A stretch of DNA of 32,404 nucleotides. It comes from Porticoccaceae bacterium. Lineage in GTDB: Bacteria; Pseudomonadota; Gammaproteobacteria; Pseudomonadales; Porticoccaceae. The stretch spans positions 1 to 32,404 of the forward strand of contig JAHEGD010000023.1 of the NCBI GenBank assembly GCA_024639885.1, read 5' to 3'. The translations under genes and the position numbers were made by a program. How positions within the stretch are numbered: the first letter of the stretch is position 1; each line of letters begins with the position of its first letter. The notes below the pieces were generated by a model that had not been told where the DNA came from, searched no databases, and saw only the letters and a program-made list of their open reading frames with translations. Shown here piece by piece: positions 1 through 7,670 of this stretch.

Positions 1-69
1 AACACCGTGCGACCGCACAGCTCACTCAATTATTTGCCGCCAGTTGAGTTTGCTCAACAGGCGGCCTAA
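1..69 (+). CDS. IS3-family transposase, C-terminal end only (partial)
   Basis: The first 22 codons of the window are open and end at TAA (67-69). They read NTVRPHSSLNYLPPVEF and then AQQAA. The RPHSSLNYLPPVEF stretch is the hallmark tail of the DDE integrase-core (OrfB) protein of IS3-family elements, which lies just after the catalytic glutamate region. Everything upstream is outside the window, so I cannot say whether the transposase is intact. The assignment rests on one short but very characteristic motif. Confidence 0.85.
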   Translation, partial: NTVRPHSSLNYLPPVEFAQQAA

Positions 70-118
70 AGTGGCAATATCTCATCCAAGACATGGTAGT
101 AACTTGGGGGAAAGGTCA
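1..118 (+). mobile_element. Right end of an IS3-family insertion sequence
   Basis: The transposase stop at 69 is followed by about 50 bases of non-coding sequence ending near 118 in GGGGGAAAGGTCA. Read from the outside on the minus strand this begins TGACCTTTCCCCC, which fits the TG...CA ends and the TGACC/C-rich terminal repeats of several IS3 subgroups. The exact boundary is inferred. The left end and any target duplication lie outside the window. Confidence 0.7.
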
Positions 119-388
119 CCACCACTGCCGATAAAACTAAAGCATTAGACTACAAGTTGTAGGCGATCGACGGCGGCGGCCAATGCGCTATCGATGCAGG
201 TGCCAAGCTTGCTGCCAGCGCCGTACAGCCGGCCAACAAATTGGACCAAATCACGGTCGATCTACCGACCATAGTGCAGTTCACGCCAGCCCCCGCCAAT
301 GCTGGCCAGGGTGCGGTACGGCACTTGCCTATCGGCGCCAAGTTGCTTAACCTCAAATCCACTCAATACTGCTGAGAGCCAACTGTTC
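119..388. other. Non-coding or relic stretch between IS end and PQQ cassette
   Basis: With the IS tail this makes about 320 bases (70-388) with no convincing gene. No tRNA, terminator or clear sigma-70 promoter was seen. The stretch is less GC-rich near the IS end. On the minus strand one frame runs from an ATG at 390 to a stop at 145 with a single internal TAG at 262-264 (see the pseudogene entry). The promoter of the downstream cassette should lie here or in the IS end, but I could not place it. Confidence 0.5.
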
Positions 389-390
389 AT
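145..390 (-). pseudogene. Possible decayed ORF, unknown
   Basis: On the minus strand an ATG at 390-388 opens a frame of 42 codons, starting MNSWLSAVLSGFEVK and ending GGGWRELHYGR. It stops at TAG (264-262) and would continue 38 more codons (IDRDLVQFVGRLYGAG and on) to TAA at 147-145. The composition looks protein-like, but I recognise no family. Its ATG shares the CATG palindrome with the ATG of the plus-strand gene at 389, so both starts cannot easily be served by normal leaders. It may be a remnant of a gene damaged when the IS landed, or simply a chance frame. Confidence 0.25.
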
Positions 391-2176
391 GTCTACCTCG
401 CTTTATATGCTTTGTGCCTTTTTGGTCCTGCTGGCGCTACCGGCGGCAGCCAATCAGTGGCAGCTGACCGACGTCGAAGGCAAACCGTTAGTGGCTGTCA
501 TGGTGACCGCTTACAGTCATGAAAAAACCGTCGATCGTAGCGACATGGGTTACCCGGCAACCGGCACCCGCAACCTAGGCGCCACCGCCATCACCCGTTT
601 CTCCAACCAGCGTGGCGAGATAAAGTTCACCACTGCTGAGTTGGCCGGCGCCCACTCACTGCGCCTGCGCGGCCAGAATTATGTCGATCAAACTCTGGCC
701 ATCGAGCAAGCGCGCCAACAGCCGCAGCTGATAATGCAAACGTTGCCGGTAGCAGAGCGCCCAGACCACTACCCGAGCAACGTCTGGCTGTCGCAACTGC
801 AGTTTGATGGCGACCAGCGGCTGAAAAAGACCTTTCAGCTCAACTGTGGGTTCTGCCACCAGCAGGCCTCGGTATTTATGCGCAACGAGCGCACCACCGA
901 GCAGTGGTTGGAGCTATTTCAACGAATGAACAGCTACGGTGCGCGGCTGCCGGATGTCGACCACCAACAGATTGCCGAGCTGCTGCAGCGCGACTACCGG
1001 GCACTGCGCGCCAACCCGCAGAGCGTGCCAGCACCGCGCCGTTGGGATAGCACGCTCGGCGATATTGAAATGACCGAGTGGGAGATCGGTGACGGCTTTT
1101 CACAGATGCACGACTTCCTGCTCCACCCCAACGGCTTAGTGTATGTTGGCGACAACCTGTTTGACCGCATCTACGCAGTTGACCCACGCGACGGCAGCCA
1201 CCGTGTCTACAAGCTGCCGGTGCTGCCCGGCGCGCGCAATGGCGGTCTGCTCGGCGACCGCTTCAAAGTTTTCCCGAAGATAGACAACGCTATGGGCGTC
1301 CACTCGTTTGCACTGTCGCCCAGCGATGGCCACATCTTTGTCACGCCCTCCATGCAGCAGGCGCTGGTCGAATTCAATCCGCACACTGGCGAATTCATTA
1401 CCTACACCATGGATGAGGGCTACTACCCGCACACCATCCGCATCGACGCCCAAGACCGGGTCTGGTTTACCCTCGCCGTCTCGTCGCAGGTGGCGATGTT
1501 CGACCGCACCAGCAAAACCTTTACCTACTACGACCTGCCGCCGCGCACCTTCAAAGAGTGGGTGACCCTCAAGCTGCTGCCGATCATCTTCTGGTTTGAC
1601 CCAGAAAACCGCCCGCAGCTGGCCCCCGACCGTGACGGCAACGGTCTGCCGATGCCCTACGGTATCGATATCGCCAGCGATGGCACTGTCTGGGCGGCGC
1701 GGCTCTATGCCAACGACTTAGCCCGTATCGACCCGGCCAGCGGCATCGTAACTATGATCGACTTCCCCTACCAGGGGCCGCGCCGGCTGCGTGTCGACGC
1801 CGATGACAACCTCTGGGTGGTCGCCTTCCAAGATTCACTGCTGGTCAAATACGACCCGCGCAGCGACACCTTTACCGACTACCCGCTACCAGTGGCCAAC
1901 GAACTGCCCTACTCGCTGAACGTCGACAAACAGCGCGGCGTGGTCTGGGTCAACGGCAACCAGTCCGACACCCTACTGGCGATGGATATCGCCACCGAGC
2001 AGTGGCGGGTCTACCCGCTACCCCGCCAGCGATTTTTTACCCGCGACATCGAGATCGACGAGGCGAGCGGCGCGGTCTACACCAGCAACTCGCACTTTCC
2101 CACCTGGCAGAGCGAGGGCGGCACACCCACGCTGCTGCGTATCGCCCCAAACCAGACACTGCCGAGCGCCCCGTGA
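389..2176 (+). CDS. Exported heme-c protein with Vgb-like beta-propeller
   Basis: A 595-residue exported protein. The start at 389 is chosen because it gives a clean signal peptide (MSTSLYMLCAFLVLLALPAAA, cleaved about residue 21-23); a longer frame from 299 would bury it. Residues about 24-115 resemble a carboxypeptidase-regulatory-like (transthyretin-type) fold. A single heme-c site CGFCH lies at Cys153/Cys156/His157, in a short cytochrome-like segment (about 145-215). Residues about 230-590 form repeated blades of the Vgb/SMP-30 type, with pieces such as DRIYAVDP and DNLWVVAF. It shares a GTGA overlap with the next gene, so the two are translationally coupled. Vgb-like propellers include streptogramin lyases and lactonases, but most members are of unknown function and nothing here shows lyase activity. 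I infer a periplasmic electron-transfer or lactone/substrate-binding partner of the two quinoproteins downstream. Confidence 0.8.
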   Translation: MSTSLYMLCAFLVLLALPAAANQWQLTDVEGKPLVAVMVTAYSHEKTVDRSDMGYPATGTRNLGATAITRFSNQRGEIKFTTAELAGAHSLRLRGQNYVDQTLAIEQARQQPQLIMQTLPVAERPDHYPSNVWLSQLQFDGDQRLKKTFQLNCGFCHQQASVFMRNERTTEQWLELFQRMNSYGARLPDVDHQQIAELLQRDYRALRANPQSVPAPRRWDSTLGDIEMTEWEIGDGFSQMHDFLLHPNGLVYVGDNLFDRIYAVDPRDGSHRVYKLPVLPGARNGGLLGDRFKVFPKIDNAMGVHSFALSPSDGHIFVTPSMQQALVEFNPHTGEFITYTMDEGYYPHTIRIDAQDRVWFTLAVSSQVAMFDRTSKTFTYYDLPPRTFKEWVTLKLLPIIFWFDPENRPQLAPDRDGNGLPMPYGIDIASDGTVWAARLYANDLARIDPASGIVTMIDFPYQGPRRLRVDADDNLWVVAFQDSLLVKYDPRSDTFTDYPLPVANELPYSLNVDKQRGVVWVNGNQSDTLLAMDIATEQWRVYPLPRQRFFTRDIEIDEASGAVYTSNSHFPTWQSEGGTPTLLRIAPNQTLPSAP

Positions 2177-4134
2177 GGCCACTGCTGCCGGCGCTACTGG
2201 CGCTGCTGCCCACTCTCGCCGCCTGCTCGGCACCGCTGCCGGTTACGGCACTGCCGCCGCTCAGCAACGAGCCGGCGCTGTTGACTGCGCTACCCAGCGA
2301 CCACGCCTTTGTCGGCCGCCAGATCAACCGCAGCAATGTCGCTGCACTGGCACCGGCCTGGCAGTTTCGCAGCGGCGAACAGGCACTGATGAACGAGCTG
2401 CGCGCCAGCGGCCAGAGCACACCGCTATTGCTGCCCGAGGCGGCCGGCGCGGCACTGGTCTACTGCACCGCGTTTGATCAAGTTATCGCCCTTGACCCGG
2501 CCAGCGGCCAACCGCGCTGGCGCCACACACCCCACACCGAGCAGCAGCTGCGCAGTGGCGAACCGGGCCGCGCCCACCGCTGCCGCGGTGTCAGCTATCA
2601 ACCAGAGCCGCGCGTAGCGGCCGACCAGCACTGCCACCACCGGCTGTTTATCGCCACCCAAGACCGCCAGCTATGGGCGCTCGACGCCCGCGATGGCAAA
2701 CCGTGCGACAGCTTTGGTAGCGCCGGTGCGCGGCCACTGGCCGGCAGCGAACAGCCGCTCGGGTTGGTCGGCAGCAGCTCACCGGTGGCGGTGGCCGGCG
2801 ATCGGGTGATCGTCGGTTCGGCGGTGGTCGACTTTCAGCTCAGCCGCGCCCCGCGCGGTATCGTCGCCGCCTACGACAGCTACAGTGGCGCGCTGCTCTG
2901 GCAGTTTGACCCACTGCAGGGCCAGCCCAATAGTGGCGGTGCCAACGTCTGGGCGCCGATCTCAGTCGATCTGGCTAACCGCCTGGTGCTGCTGCCGACC
3001 GGCGCACCGTCGCCCGACTACTACGGCGGCGCTCGCCGTGGCGACAACCGCCACGCCAATAGCTTGGTCGCGCTAGATCTGGACAGCGGCACGGTGCGCT
3101 GGGCGTTCCAACATGTCCACCACGACCTCTGGGACTTTGACAGCCCAGCCCAACCTATCCTGCTCGACTGGCCTACCGCAACCGGCAGCCTACCGGCGGT
3201 GGTGCAGCTGACCAAACAGGGTTACCTGTTTGCCTTTAACCGGCTCAGCGGTGAGCCGCTGTGGCCGATCCACGAGCGGCCGGTGCCGCCCTCCACCCTC
3301 GCCAGCGAGCAAGCCAGCCCAACCCAGCCCATCCCGATCGCGCCGCCGCCACTGATCGAGCCCAACTTAACGCCTGAAAACGTCTGGGGTCTGACCCCTC
3401 TCGACCGCTGGGGTTGCCGCAAGAAAGTCGAGAAGATCGCCAATCTCGGGCTGTTCACGCCAACGGCGCTCGAGCCGACGCTGATGTACCCGGGCAGCTT
3501 GGGCGGTGCCAACTGGGGTGGCGGTGCGCTGGTCGATGGCCACCGGCTGCTGGTTAATATCAACAATGTCGCCTTTAGCGGCCAGTTATTTGAGCCGACA
3601 CAGCAAGAGCGCGCCGCACCGCGCGACCACCCGGCCAACGGCGAAGCGATGCGCGTGGTGATGGCCGGCAGCGGCTACGGCATGCAGGTGCAGGCGATCA
3701 CTTCGTTTTTGGGCACGCCGTGCAACGCACCACCGTGGGGGCAGCTGGTCTCGGTCGACTTGACTGCCGGCACTATAGACTGGCGCCGGCCGCTCGGCTC
3801 GGCCCACGAGATGGCACCGGTCACACTGCCGTTTGAACTCAACTGGGGCACCCCCAACCTGGGTGGCGGCATCGCCACCGACGGCGGGCTATTTTTTATC
3901 GCCGCTGCGATGGACCGCACCCTGCGCGCCTTTGATACCACCACTGGCGAGGTAGTGTGGTCGTATCAGCTACCAGTGGATGGTACCGCCACCCCACTTA
4001 GCTACCACTACCGCGGCCGCCAATATATTGTCATCAACGCCGGCGGCCATATGATGTTCAACCGCCCCCGCGGCGACTACCTTCTCGCTTTTGCGCTACC
4101 CGACAGCGCCATCAGCGCAGCAGACCAGGAGTAA
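2173..4134 (+). CDS. PQQ-dependent dehydrogenase, membrane glucose dehydrogenase type, lipoprotein
   Basis: A 653-residue quinoprotein. The GTG at 2173 overlaps the upstream stop (GTGA) and gives a lipoprotein signal peptide ending in a lipobox LAAC with Cys18, so the mature protein is probably lipid-anchored in the periplasm. The rest aligns by eye along its whole length with the PQQ propeller of Gcd-type membrane glucose dehydrogenases: CRGVSY, VHHDLWDFD, WGQLVSVDL, PNLGG, and a C-terminal ATPLSYHYRGRQYIVINAGG. Asp321 and Lys348 are 27 residues apart, as are the catalytic Asp/Lys pair of E. coli Gcd. The N-terminal multi-span quinone-binding domain of Gcd (about 150 residues) is missing and is replaced by the lipid anchor. 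Electrons therefore probably leave through another carrier, perhaps the heme proteins on either side. The substrate (aldose or polyol) is not fixed by the sequence. Confidence 0.88.
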   Translation: MRPLLPALLALLPTLAACSAPLPVTALPPLSNEPALLTALPSDHAFVGRQINRSNVAALAPAWQFRSGEQALMNELRASGQSTPLLLPEAAGAALVYCTAFDQVIALDPASGQPRWRHTPHTEQQLRSGEPGRAHRCRGVSYQPEPRVAADQHCHHRLFIATQDRQLWALDARDGKPCDSFGSAGARPLAGSEQPLGLVGSSSPVAVAGDRVIVGSAVVDFQLSRAPRGIVAAYDSYSGALLWQFDPLQGQPNSGGANVWAPISVDLANRLVLLPTGAPSPDYYGGARRGDNRHANSLVALDLDSGTVRWAFQHVHHDLWDFDSPAQPILLDWPTATGSLPAVVQLTKQGYLFAFNRLSGEPLWPIHERPVPPSTLASEQASPTQPIPIAPPPLIEPNLTPENVWGLTPLDRWGCRKKVEKIANLGLFTPTALEPTLMYPGSLGGANWGGGALVDGHRLLVNINNVAFSGQLFEPTQQERAAPRDHPANGEAMRVVMAGSGYGMQVQAITSFLGTPCNAPPWGQLVSVDLTAGTIDWRRPLGSAHEMAPVTLPFELNWGTPNLGGGIATDGGLFFIAAAMDRTLRAFDTTTGEVVWSYQLPVDGTATPLSYHYRGRQYIVINAGGHMMFNRPRGDYLLAFALPDSAISAADQE

Positions 4135-4137
4135 CCC

Positions 4138-6132
4138 GTGGCCAGACACCGCTCCCGCTCACTCGTCACAACCGCCATAAAACTGTTACTGGCGGCACTG
4201 CTGCTCTACTCGGCGGCAAAGCTGGCAACCCTCGTGTTGGAGCACGACGGCAATTGGCAGGCCAGCCGCCAAACGGTTGGCCGCCAACTGCAGTCGCTGG
4301 CACTGCGCCACGCCGACTACCTGCCGATCAGTGCGCTCGGCGGGCAACTGTTTAACCGCCACTGCGCCGGCTGCCACGACGACCCCGCCCAGCGCGCCCC
4401 CAGCCGCGCGGCGCTCAGCCAGATGTCGATGGAGTCGATCATGGTAGCGCTGGAGTTTGGCAAGATGCAGCCGATGGCGGCCCACCTCTCCAAGGCGCAA
4501 AAGGGGCTAATCGCCTTTCATCTGGGCGGCGACGACAGCGCCAGCTACCAGTGGCTGGCGAAAGCGCGCTGCCAAACAGCGGCCACCGATAGCGATCAGC
4601 CACTGGCCGGCAGCTGGGGCGGCGGCGGCAACCGCCGTTACAGCGCCAGCCAGATCAACAGCGCCAACGTGGGCCAACTAGAGCTGGCCTGGAGCTTTGC
4701 GCTGCCGCGGGTCGCCGATATGCGCTCGCAGCCGGCGGTGCTGGGCGACACCCTGTTTGTCGGCGGCAAAAGCGGCCGGCTGTGGGCGCTCGACCGGTTT
4801 AGCGGCTGTGTTCGCAACAGCGTCAAGCTGGCCAGCGGCATCCGCTCGGCGATCACTATTGAGCAGCACAACGGCGGCCACCAGCTGCTGCTGGCCGACT
4901 CACTGGCGACCGTCTACGCGATCGACCCAACGACACTCGCCATCAACTGGCAGCGGCCGGTCGGCAACAGCGCCTACTCGGTGATCAGCGGTTCGATCAG
5001 CACCGACCGCGGCCGGCTCTATGTGCCGCTCTCATCTTACGAGGTAGCCGCCGCCGGCCAGCCCGGCCACCGCTGCTGCACCAGCCACGGCGGCGTGGTA
5101 GCGCTTAACAGTGCCGATGGCAGCGTATTGTGGAGTTGGCAGAGCACCCCACCGGCGACCGAGCTGTCGCAGACACCCGCTGGGGTAGAGCAGATCGGCC
5201 CATCCGGCGCCTCGATCTGGAGCACACCAACTATCGACCGCGCCCGCAACCGGCTCTATATCGGCAGCGGCGAAAACTTTACCCACCCGGCCACCACCAC
5301 CAGCGACGCAGTGCTGGCGCTCGATCTGGATAGCGGCGCACTGGTCTGGCACTTTCAGGCGTTGGCCGGCGATGTCTGGAATGCCGCCTGCCTGACCGGC
5401 GGCGCCAACTGCCCGCGCGATGCCGGCCCCGATTTTGATTTTGGCGCATCGGTGATTATCAGCCAAACCAGCGCTGGCCAACCGCTGCTGCTGGCCGGCC
5501 AGAAGTCTGGCCACATTTACGCACTCGACCCCGACGCCGATGGCGCCCTGCTCTGGCAGCAGCGGATTGGCGCAGGCACCAGCAACGGCGGCATCCACTG
5601 GGGCATGGCGGCGGCCGACGGCCAGCTGTTTGTGCCACTGGCCGATCCAGAGCGACCGGCGCGCCCGGACTACACGGCGATGCCCGGCTTGTACGCGGTT
5701 AATATCGATGACGGCAGCCTGCGCTGGGCGCAGCGCGCCGAGCGCGGCTGCGACTTTGACCCCGCCCGGCGGCCGCTGGTCGGGCTATCGGCGACCGCCA
5801 GTGGCGCACCGCGCGACCTGGCCGAAGAGTACCGCTGCTCCTACTACCACGGCCACTCGGCAGCGGTCACGGCAACCAACGATATCGTTTTCTCCGCGCG
5901 CCTCAACGGTCAGATCGGCGCCCATCGACAGAGCGATGGCGCGCTGCTGTGGCGGGCTGACACCGCGCGCCCGATCGAGACGAGCAAAGGCATCAGCGGC
6001 CACGGTGGCGCCATCGACGTCGGCGGCCAACGGGTGGTCGACGGCTGGCTCTACGTCAGTTCTGGCTACAGTATGTTCGGCCAGCTGCCGGGCAACCTAG
6101 TGCTCGCCTACAAGCTGCCCACCGCGCACTAA
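4138..6132 (+). CDS. Membrane-anchored cytochrome c-PQQ dehydrogenase fusion, polyvinyl alcohol dehydrogenase-like
   Basis: A 664-residue protein starting at GTG 4138, with AGGAG (4127-4131) six bases upstream. A basic N-terminus is followed by one hydrophobic segment (about residues 11-33), either an uncleaved anchor or a signal peptide. The heme-c site CAGCH (Cys76, Cys79, His80) sits in a small cytochrome domain (about 65-130). A PQQ beta-propeller follows (about 155-660). Vicinal cysteines Cys313-Cys314 (RCCTSHGG) match the disulfide ring near PQQ in alcohol-oxidising quinoproteins. The stretches WSTPTIDRARNRLYIGSGEN and GPDFDFGASVI are typical of polyvinyl alcohol dehydrogenase homologues. 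In that family PQQ oxidises secondary alcohols and passes electrons to heme c. Many homologues act on other polyols, so the substrate is open. It is last in the cassette and ends directly against the convergent DUF1145 gene. Confidence 0.87.
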   Translation: MARHRSRSLVTTAIKLLLAALLLYSAAKLATLVLEHDGNWQASRQTVGRQLQSLALRHADYLPISALGGQLFNRHCAGCHDDPAQRAPSRAALSQMSMESIMVALEFGKMQPMAAHLSKAQKGLIAFHLGGDDSASYQWLAKARCQTAATDSDQPLAGSWGGGGNRRYSASQINSANVGQLELAWSFALPRVADMRSQPAVLGDTLFVGGKSGRLWALDRFSGCVRNSVKLASGIRSAITIEQHNGGHQLLLADSLATVYAIDPTTLAINWQRPVGNSAYSVISGSISTDRGRLYVPLSSYEVAAAGQPGHRCCTSHGGVVALNSADGSVLWSWQSTPPATELSQTPAGVEQIGPSGASIWSTPTIDRARNRLYIGSGENFTHPATTTSDAVLALDLDSGALVWHFQALAGDVWNAACLTGGANCPRDAGPDFDFGASVIISQTSAGQPLLLAGQKSGHIYALDPDADGALLWQQRIGAGTSNGGIHWGMAAADGQLFVPLADPERPARPDYTAMPGLYAVNIDDGSLRWAQRAERGCDFDPARRPLVGLSATASGAPRDLAEEYRCSYYHGHSAAVTATNDIVFSARLNGQIGAHRQSDGALLWRADTARPIETSKGISGHGGAIDVGGQRVVDGWLYVSSGYSMFGQLPGNLVLAYKLPTAH

Positions 6133-6393
6133 CTAGGGGTTTTTACGCTGTGCCGCCAGCAGTGGCTGCCAGTATAAAAATCCGAAGATCAGCGTCTGCA
6201 TCAGGTGGTTCTGGCCGTTGCTGACCGCCGCCAAGCGCTTGCGAAACATCGCGTACTCAACCAGATGGATCACCACCAGCGAGAAAAACAGCAGCACCAA
6301 CAGCGGCTGGTACGGGGCCAGCAGCGCCCAGTGGGCAGACAGCGGCACGCTGAAGTAAAAGCCCAGCAAAACAATTTTTAGCAGTTTGATCAC
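6133..6393 (-). CDS. DUF1145 family small membrane protein
   Basis: An 86-residue hydrophobic protein similar in size and layout to DUF1145 (E. coli YhhL-like) proteins of unknown function. I chose GTG 6393, giving VIKLLKIVLLGFYF, because GGGTGA lies a few bases upstream. An in-frame start 19 codons earlier would add an unlikely hydrophilic leader. Two or three membrane segments are visible: residues about 3-22, 26-50 and 65-80. Between the last two lies FRKRLA, a positively charged turn expected to stay in the cytoplasm. It abuts the stop of the PVA dehydrogenase-like gene with no spacer, in convergent orientation. Confidence 0.72.
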   Translation of the reverse strand: MIKLLKIVLLGFYFSVPLSAHWALLAPYQPLLVLLFFSLVVIHLVEYAMFRKRLAAVSNGQNHLMQTLIFGFLYWQPLLAAQRKNP

Positions 6394-6503
6394 AGTAGCG
6401 TCACCCTTGTTTGGTTGGTGGTAATCGTTAGATTGCAGCCTACCGCGCACAAAGCTAATTGGCTAGTGGGCAAACTCTACAGACAAGAACCGCAATACTC
6501 GCA
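6394..6503. other. Left part of the 323-base gap between DUF1145 and the AEC gene
   Basis: The gap 6394-6716 has no credible gene of its own; a plus-strand frame crosses it but looks like chance extension of the transporter frame. This left part should hold the promoter and leader of the minus-strand DUF1145 gene. I could not identify a convincing -35/-10 pair. The right part contains the folded element (6504-6618) and a sigma-70-like promoter (6658-6687). Confidence 0.4.
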
Positions 6504-6618
6504 GCCAGCCAAGTCTGGCTGGCACTGGAGGGCTGCGACCGTCTACCGCAGGGACAGCGGCAGCCGAGCCTCCAAGGACGGATTCACGGCGTGTCTCAGC
6601 CACTCGCGGTGGCTACAC
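6504..6618. other. Strongly folded intergenic element, three hairpins; possible ncRNA or repeat
   Basis: Three stem-loops follow each other. (1) GCCAGCCA / TGGCTGGC, 6504-6511 with 6516-6523. (2) GGAGG (6527-6531) with CCTCC (6569-6573), enclosing GGCTGC (6531-6536) with GCAGCC (6560-6565). (3) GTGT (6591-6594) with ACAC (6615-6618), around AGCCAC (6598-6603) with GTGGCT (6609-6614). Between 2 and 3 is AAGGACGGATTCACGGC, a phrase that from memory recurs with flanking hairpins between genes of marine gammaproteobacteria; I could not check this. No terminal T-run follows any stem on either strand, so it is not a standard terminator. It could be a small RNA, a leader element or a dispersed repeat. 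Confidence 0.5.
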
Positions 6619-6657
6619 GGATTGCCGAACAGTGCGCCGGCGGTTGCGGCACACTGG

Positions 6658-6687
6658 ATGACGCTAACTCACCTCATCCGTTACAAT
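6658..6687 (+). promoter_or_regulatory. Candidate sigma-70 promoter for the AEC transporter
   Basis: ATGACG (6658-6663, 4/6 to consensus) and TACAAT (6682-6687, 5/6) are separated by 18 bases. The predicted transcript start is about 6694, giving a short leader of roughly 23 bases before the ATG at 6717. No strong ribosome binding site is visible in that leader. Confidence 0.5.
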
Positions 6688-6716
6688 GCCCGCCTCACTC
6701 TCTACCACCCGCCACT

Positions 6717-7670
6717 ATGACCTCACTCCACGAGCTGTTTCTCACCTCGCTTTCACTCTCCGTCAACACCTTTGGCTGGGTGGTGGTCGGCTTAGTGCTG
6801 CTGCGTCTAGGCTGGGTCAATGTTGCGCGGGTCGAGCAGCTGTCGCGGTTCTCGTTTTACTGGGTGCTACCGCTGCTACTGCTGAGCGGTGCCGCCGGGC
6901 TCGACTGGCAGCAGCCGCAATCGGTCCGCTACATTCTGGTCGGCGCCGCCGCAACGCTGATCACCCTACTGCTGAGCTGGGGCTACGCCAATTGGCGGGG
7001 GATCGGCCGCGCCCAGAAGGGGGCCTTTATCCAGGGTGCCTACCGCTCTAATTTGGCCATCATCGGCGTCGCCTTGTGCGCTACCGCCTACGGCGAACTG
7101 GGGGTGACCACCGCGGCGCTGGCGATCGCGGTGTGGACTGCACTCTATAACGTGCTGGCGGTCTGGGTGCTCGGCACCACCATGAGTGAGCAGCGGCTAA
7201 GCATCGCCAAAGCCGCCGATGAGGTCGCTAAAAACCCGCTGATTTTGGGTATCGCCGGCGGCCTGCTACTCTCCCTGCCGGCCGGGCCACCACCACACTG
7301 GATCAGTGCCGGCGGCGGGCTGATCGCCACTTTTTACCTGCCAATTATTTTGATCTCGATCGGCGCCACCATGGACCTGTCGCAGCTGCGCGGCAGTGGC
7401 AGCCTCGCCTGGCAGGCGACCGGCTGGCGGCTGATTTTGGCTCCAACACTGGCGGTGGCACTGGCTTATGCGGCCGGGGTGCGCGACGTTGAGCTCGGCG
7501 TGCTGTTTCTGCTGATCGCAGCGCCGGCCGCAGCGGCCAGCTTCATCATGGTCGTCGCCTACCGCGGCGACGGCGCACTGGCCGCTAACATTCTGATGCT
7601 GACCACCCTACTGTGTGCCGTGACGGTGCCGCTCGGGTTCTTTTTACTGTCGCTGCTGGGGGTGATTTAA
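6717..7670 (+). CDS. AEC (auxin efflux carrier) family transporter
   Basis: A 317-residue, very hydrophobic protein with about ten membrane segments in two halves, the usual length and plan of the AEC family (bacterial malate, malonate or unknown organic-anion permeases). The second half contains KNPLILGIAGGLLLSLP and the LPIILISIGATMDLSQL stretch typical of the family. The ATG at 6717 is chosen because the frame upstream lacks membrane character and overlaps the folded element. The last bases TTAA overlap the stop of the convergent CBS gene by 4 nt. The substrate cannot be read from the sequence. Confidence 0.85.
   Translation: MTSLHELFLTSLSLSVNTFGWVVVGLVLLRLGWVNVARVEQLSRFSFYWVLPLLLLSGAAGLDWQQPQSVRYILVGAAATLITLLLSWGYANWRGIGRAQKGAFIQGAYRSNLAIIGVALCATAYGELGVTTAALAIAVWTALYNVLAVWVLGTTMSEQRLSIAKAADEVAKNPLILGIAGGLLLSLPAGPPPHWISAGGGLIATFYLPIILISIGATMDLSQLRGSGSLAWQATGWRLILAPTLAVALAYAAGVRDVELGVLFLLIAAPAAAASFIMVVAYRGDGALAANILMLTTLLCAVTVPLGFFLLSLLGVI

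Noticed and set aside
299-388. N-terminal extension of the heme/propeller protein from 299
   Set aside because: It would bury the signal peptide that begins at 389, and its composition is not protein-like.
2002-2172. Longer start for the PQQ dehydrogenase inside the upstream gene
   Set aside because: It overlaps the upstream gene by 175 bases; the GTG at 2173 gives a lipoprotein signal and the usual 4-base coupling.
389-2176. Reading the Vgb-like protein as a streptogramin resistance enzyme
   Set aside because: Similarity is only to the propeller fold; the protein carries heme c and sits in a redox cassette, and the lyase active-site residues could not be confirmed.
6504-6618. Cobalamin riboswitch, RNase P RNA, SRP RNA or tRNA in the folded intergenic element
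   Set aside because: None of the conserved core sequences or folds of those RNAs could be matched; only generic hairpins were found.
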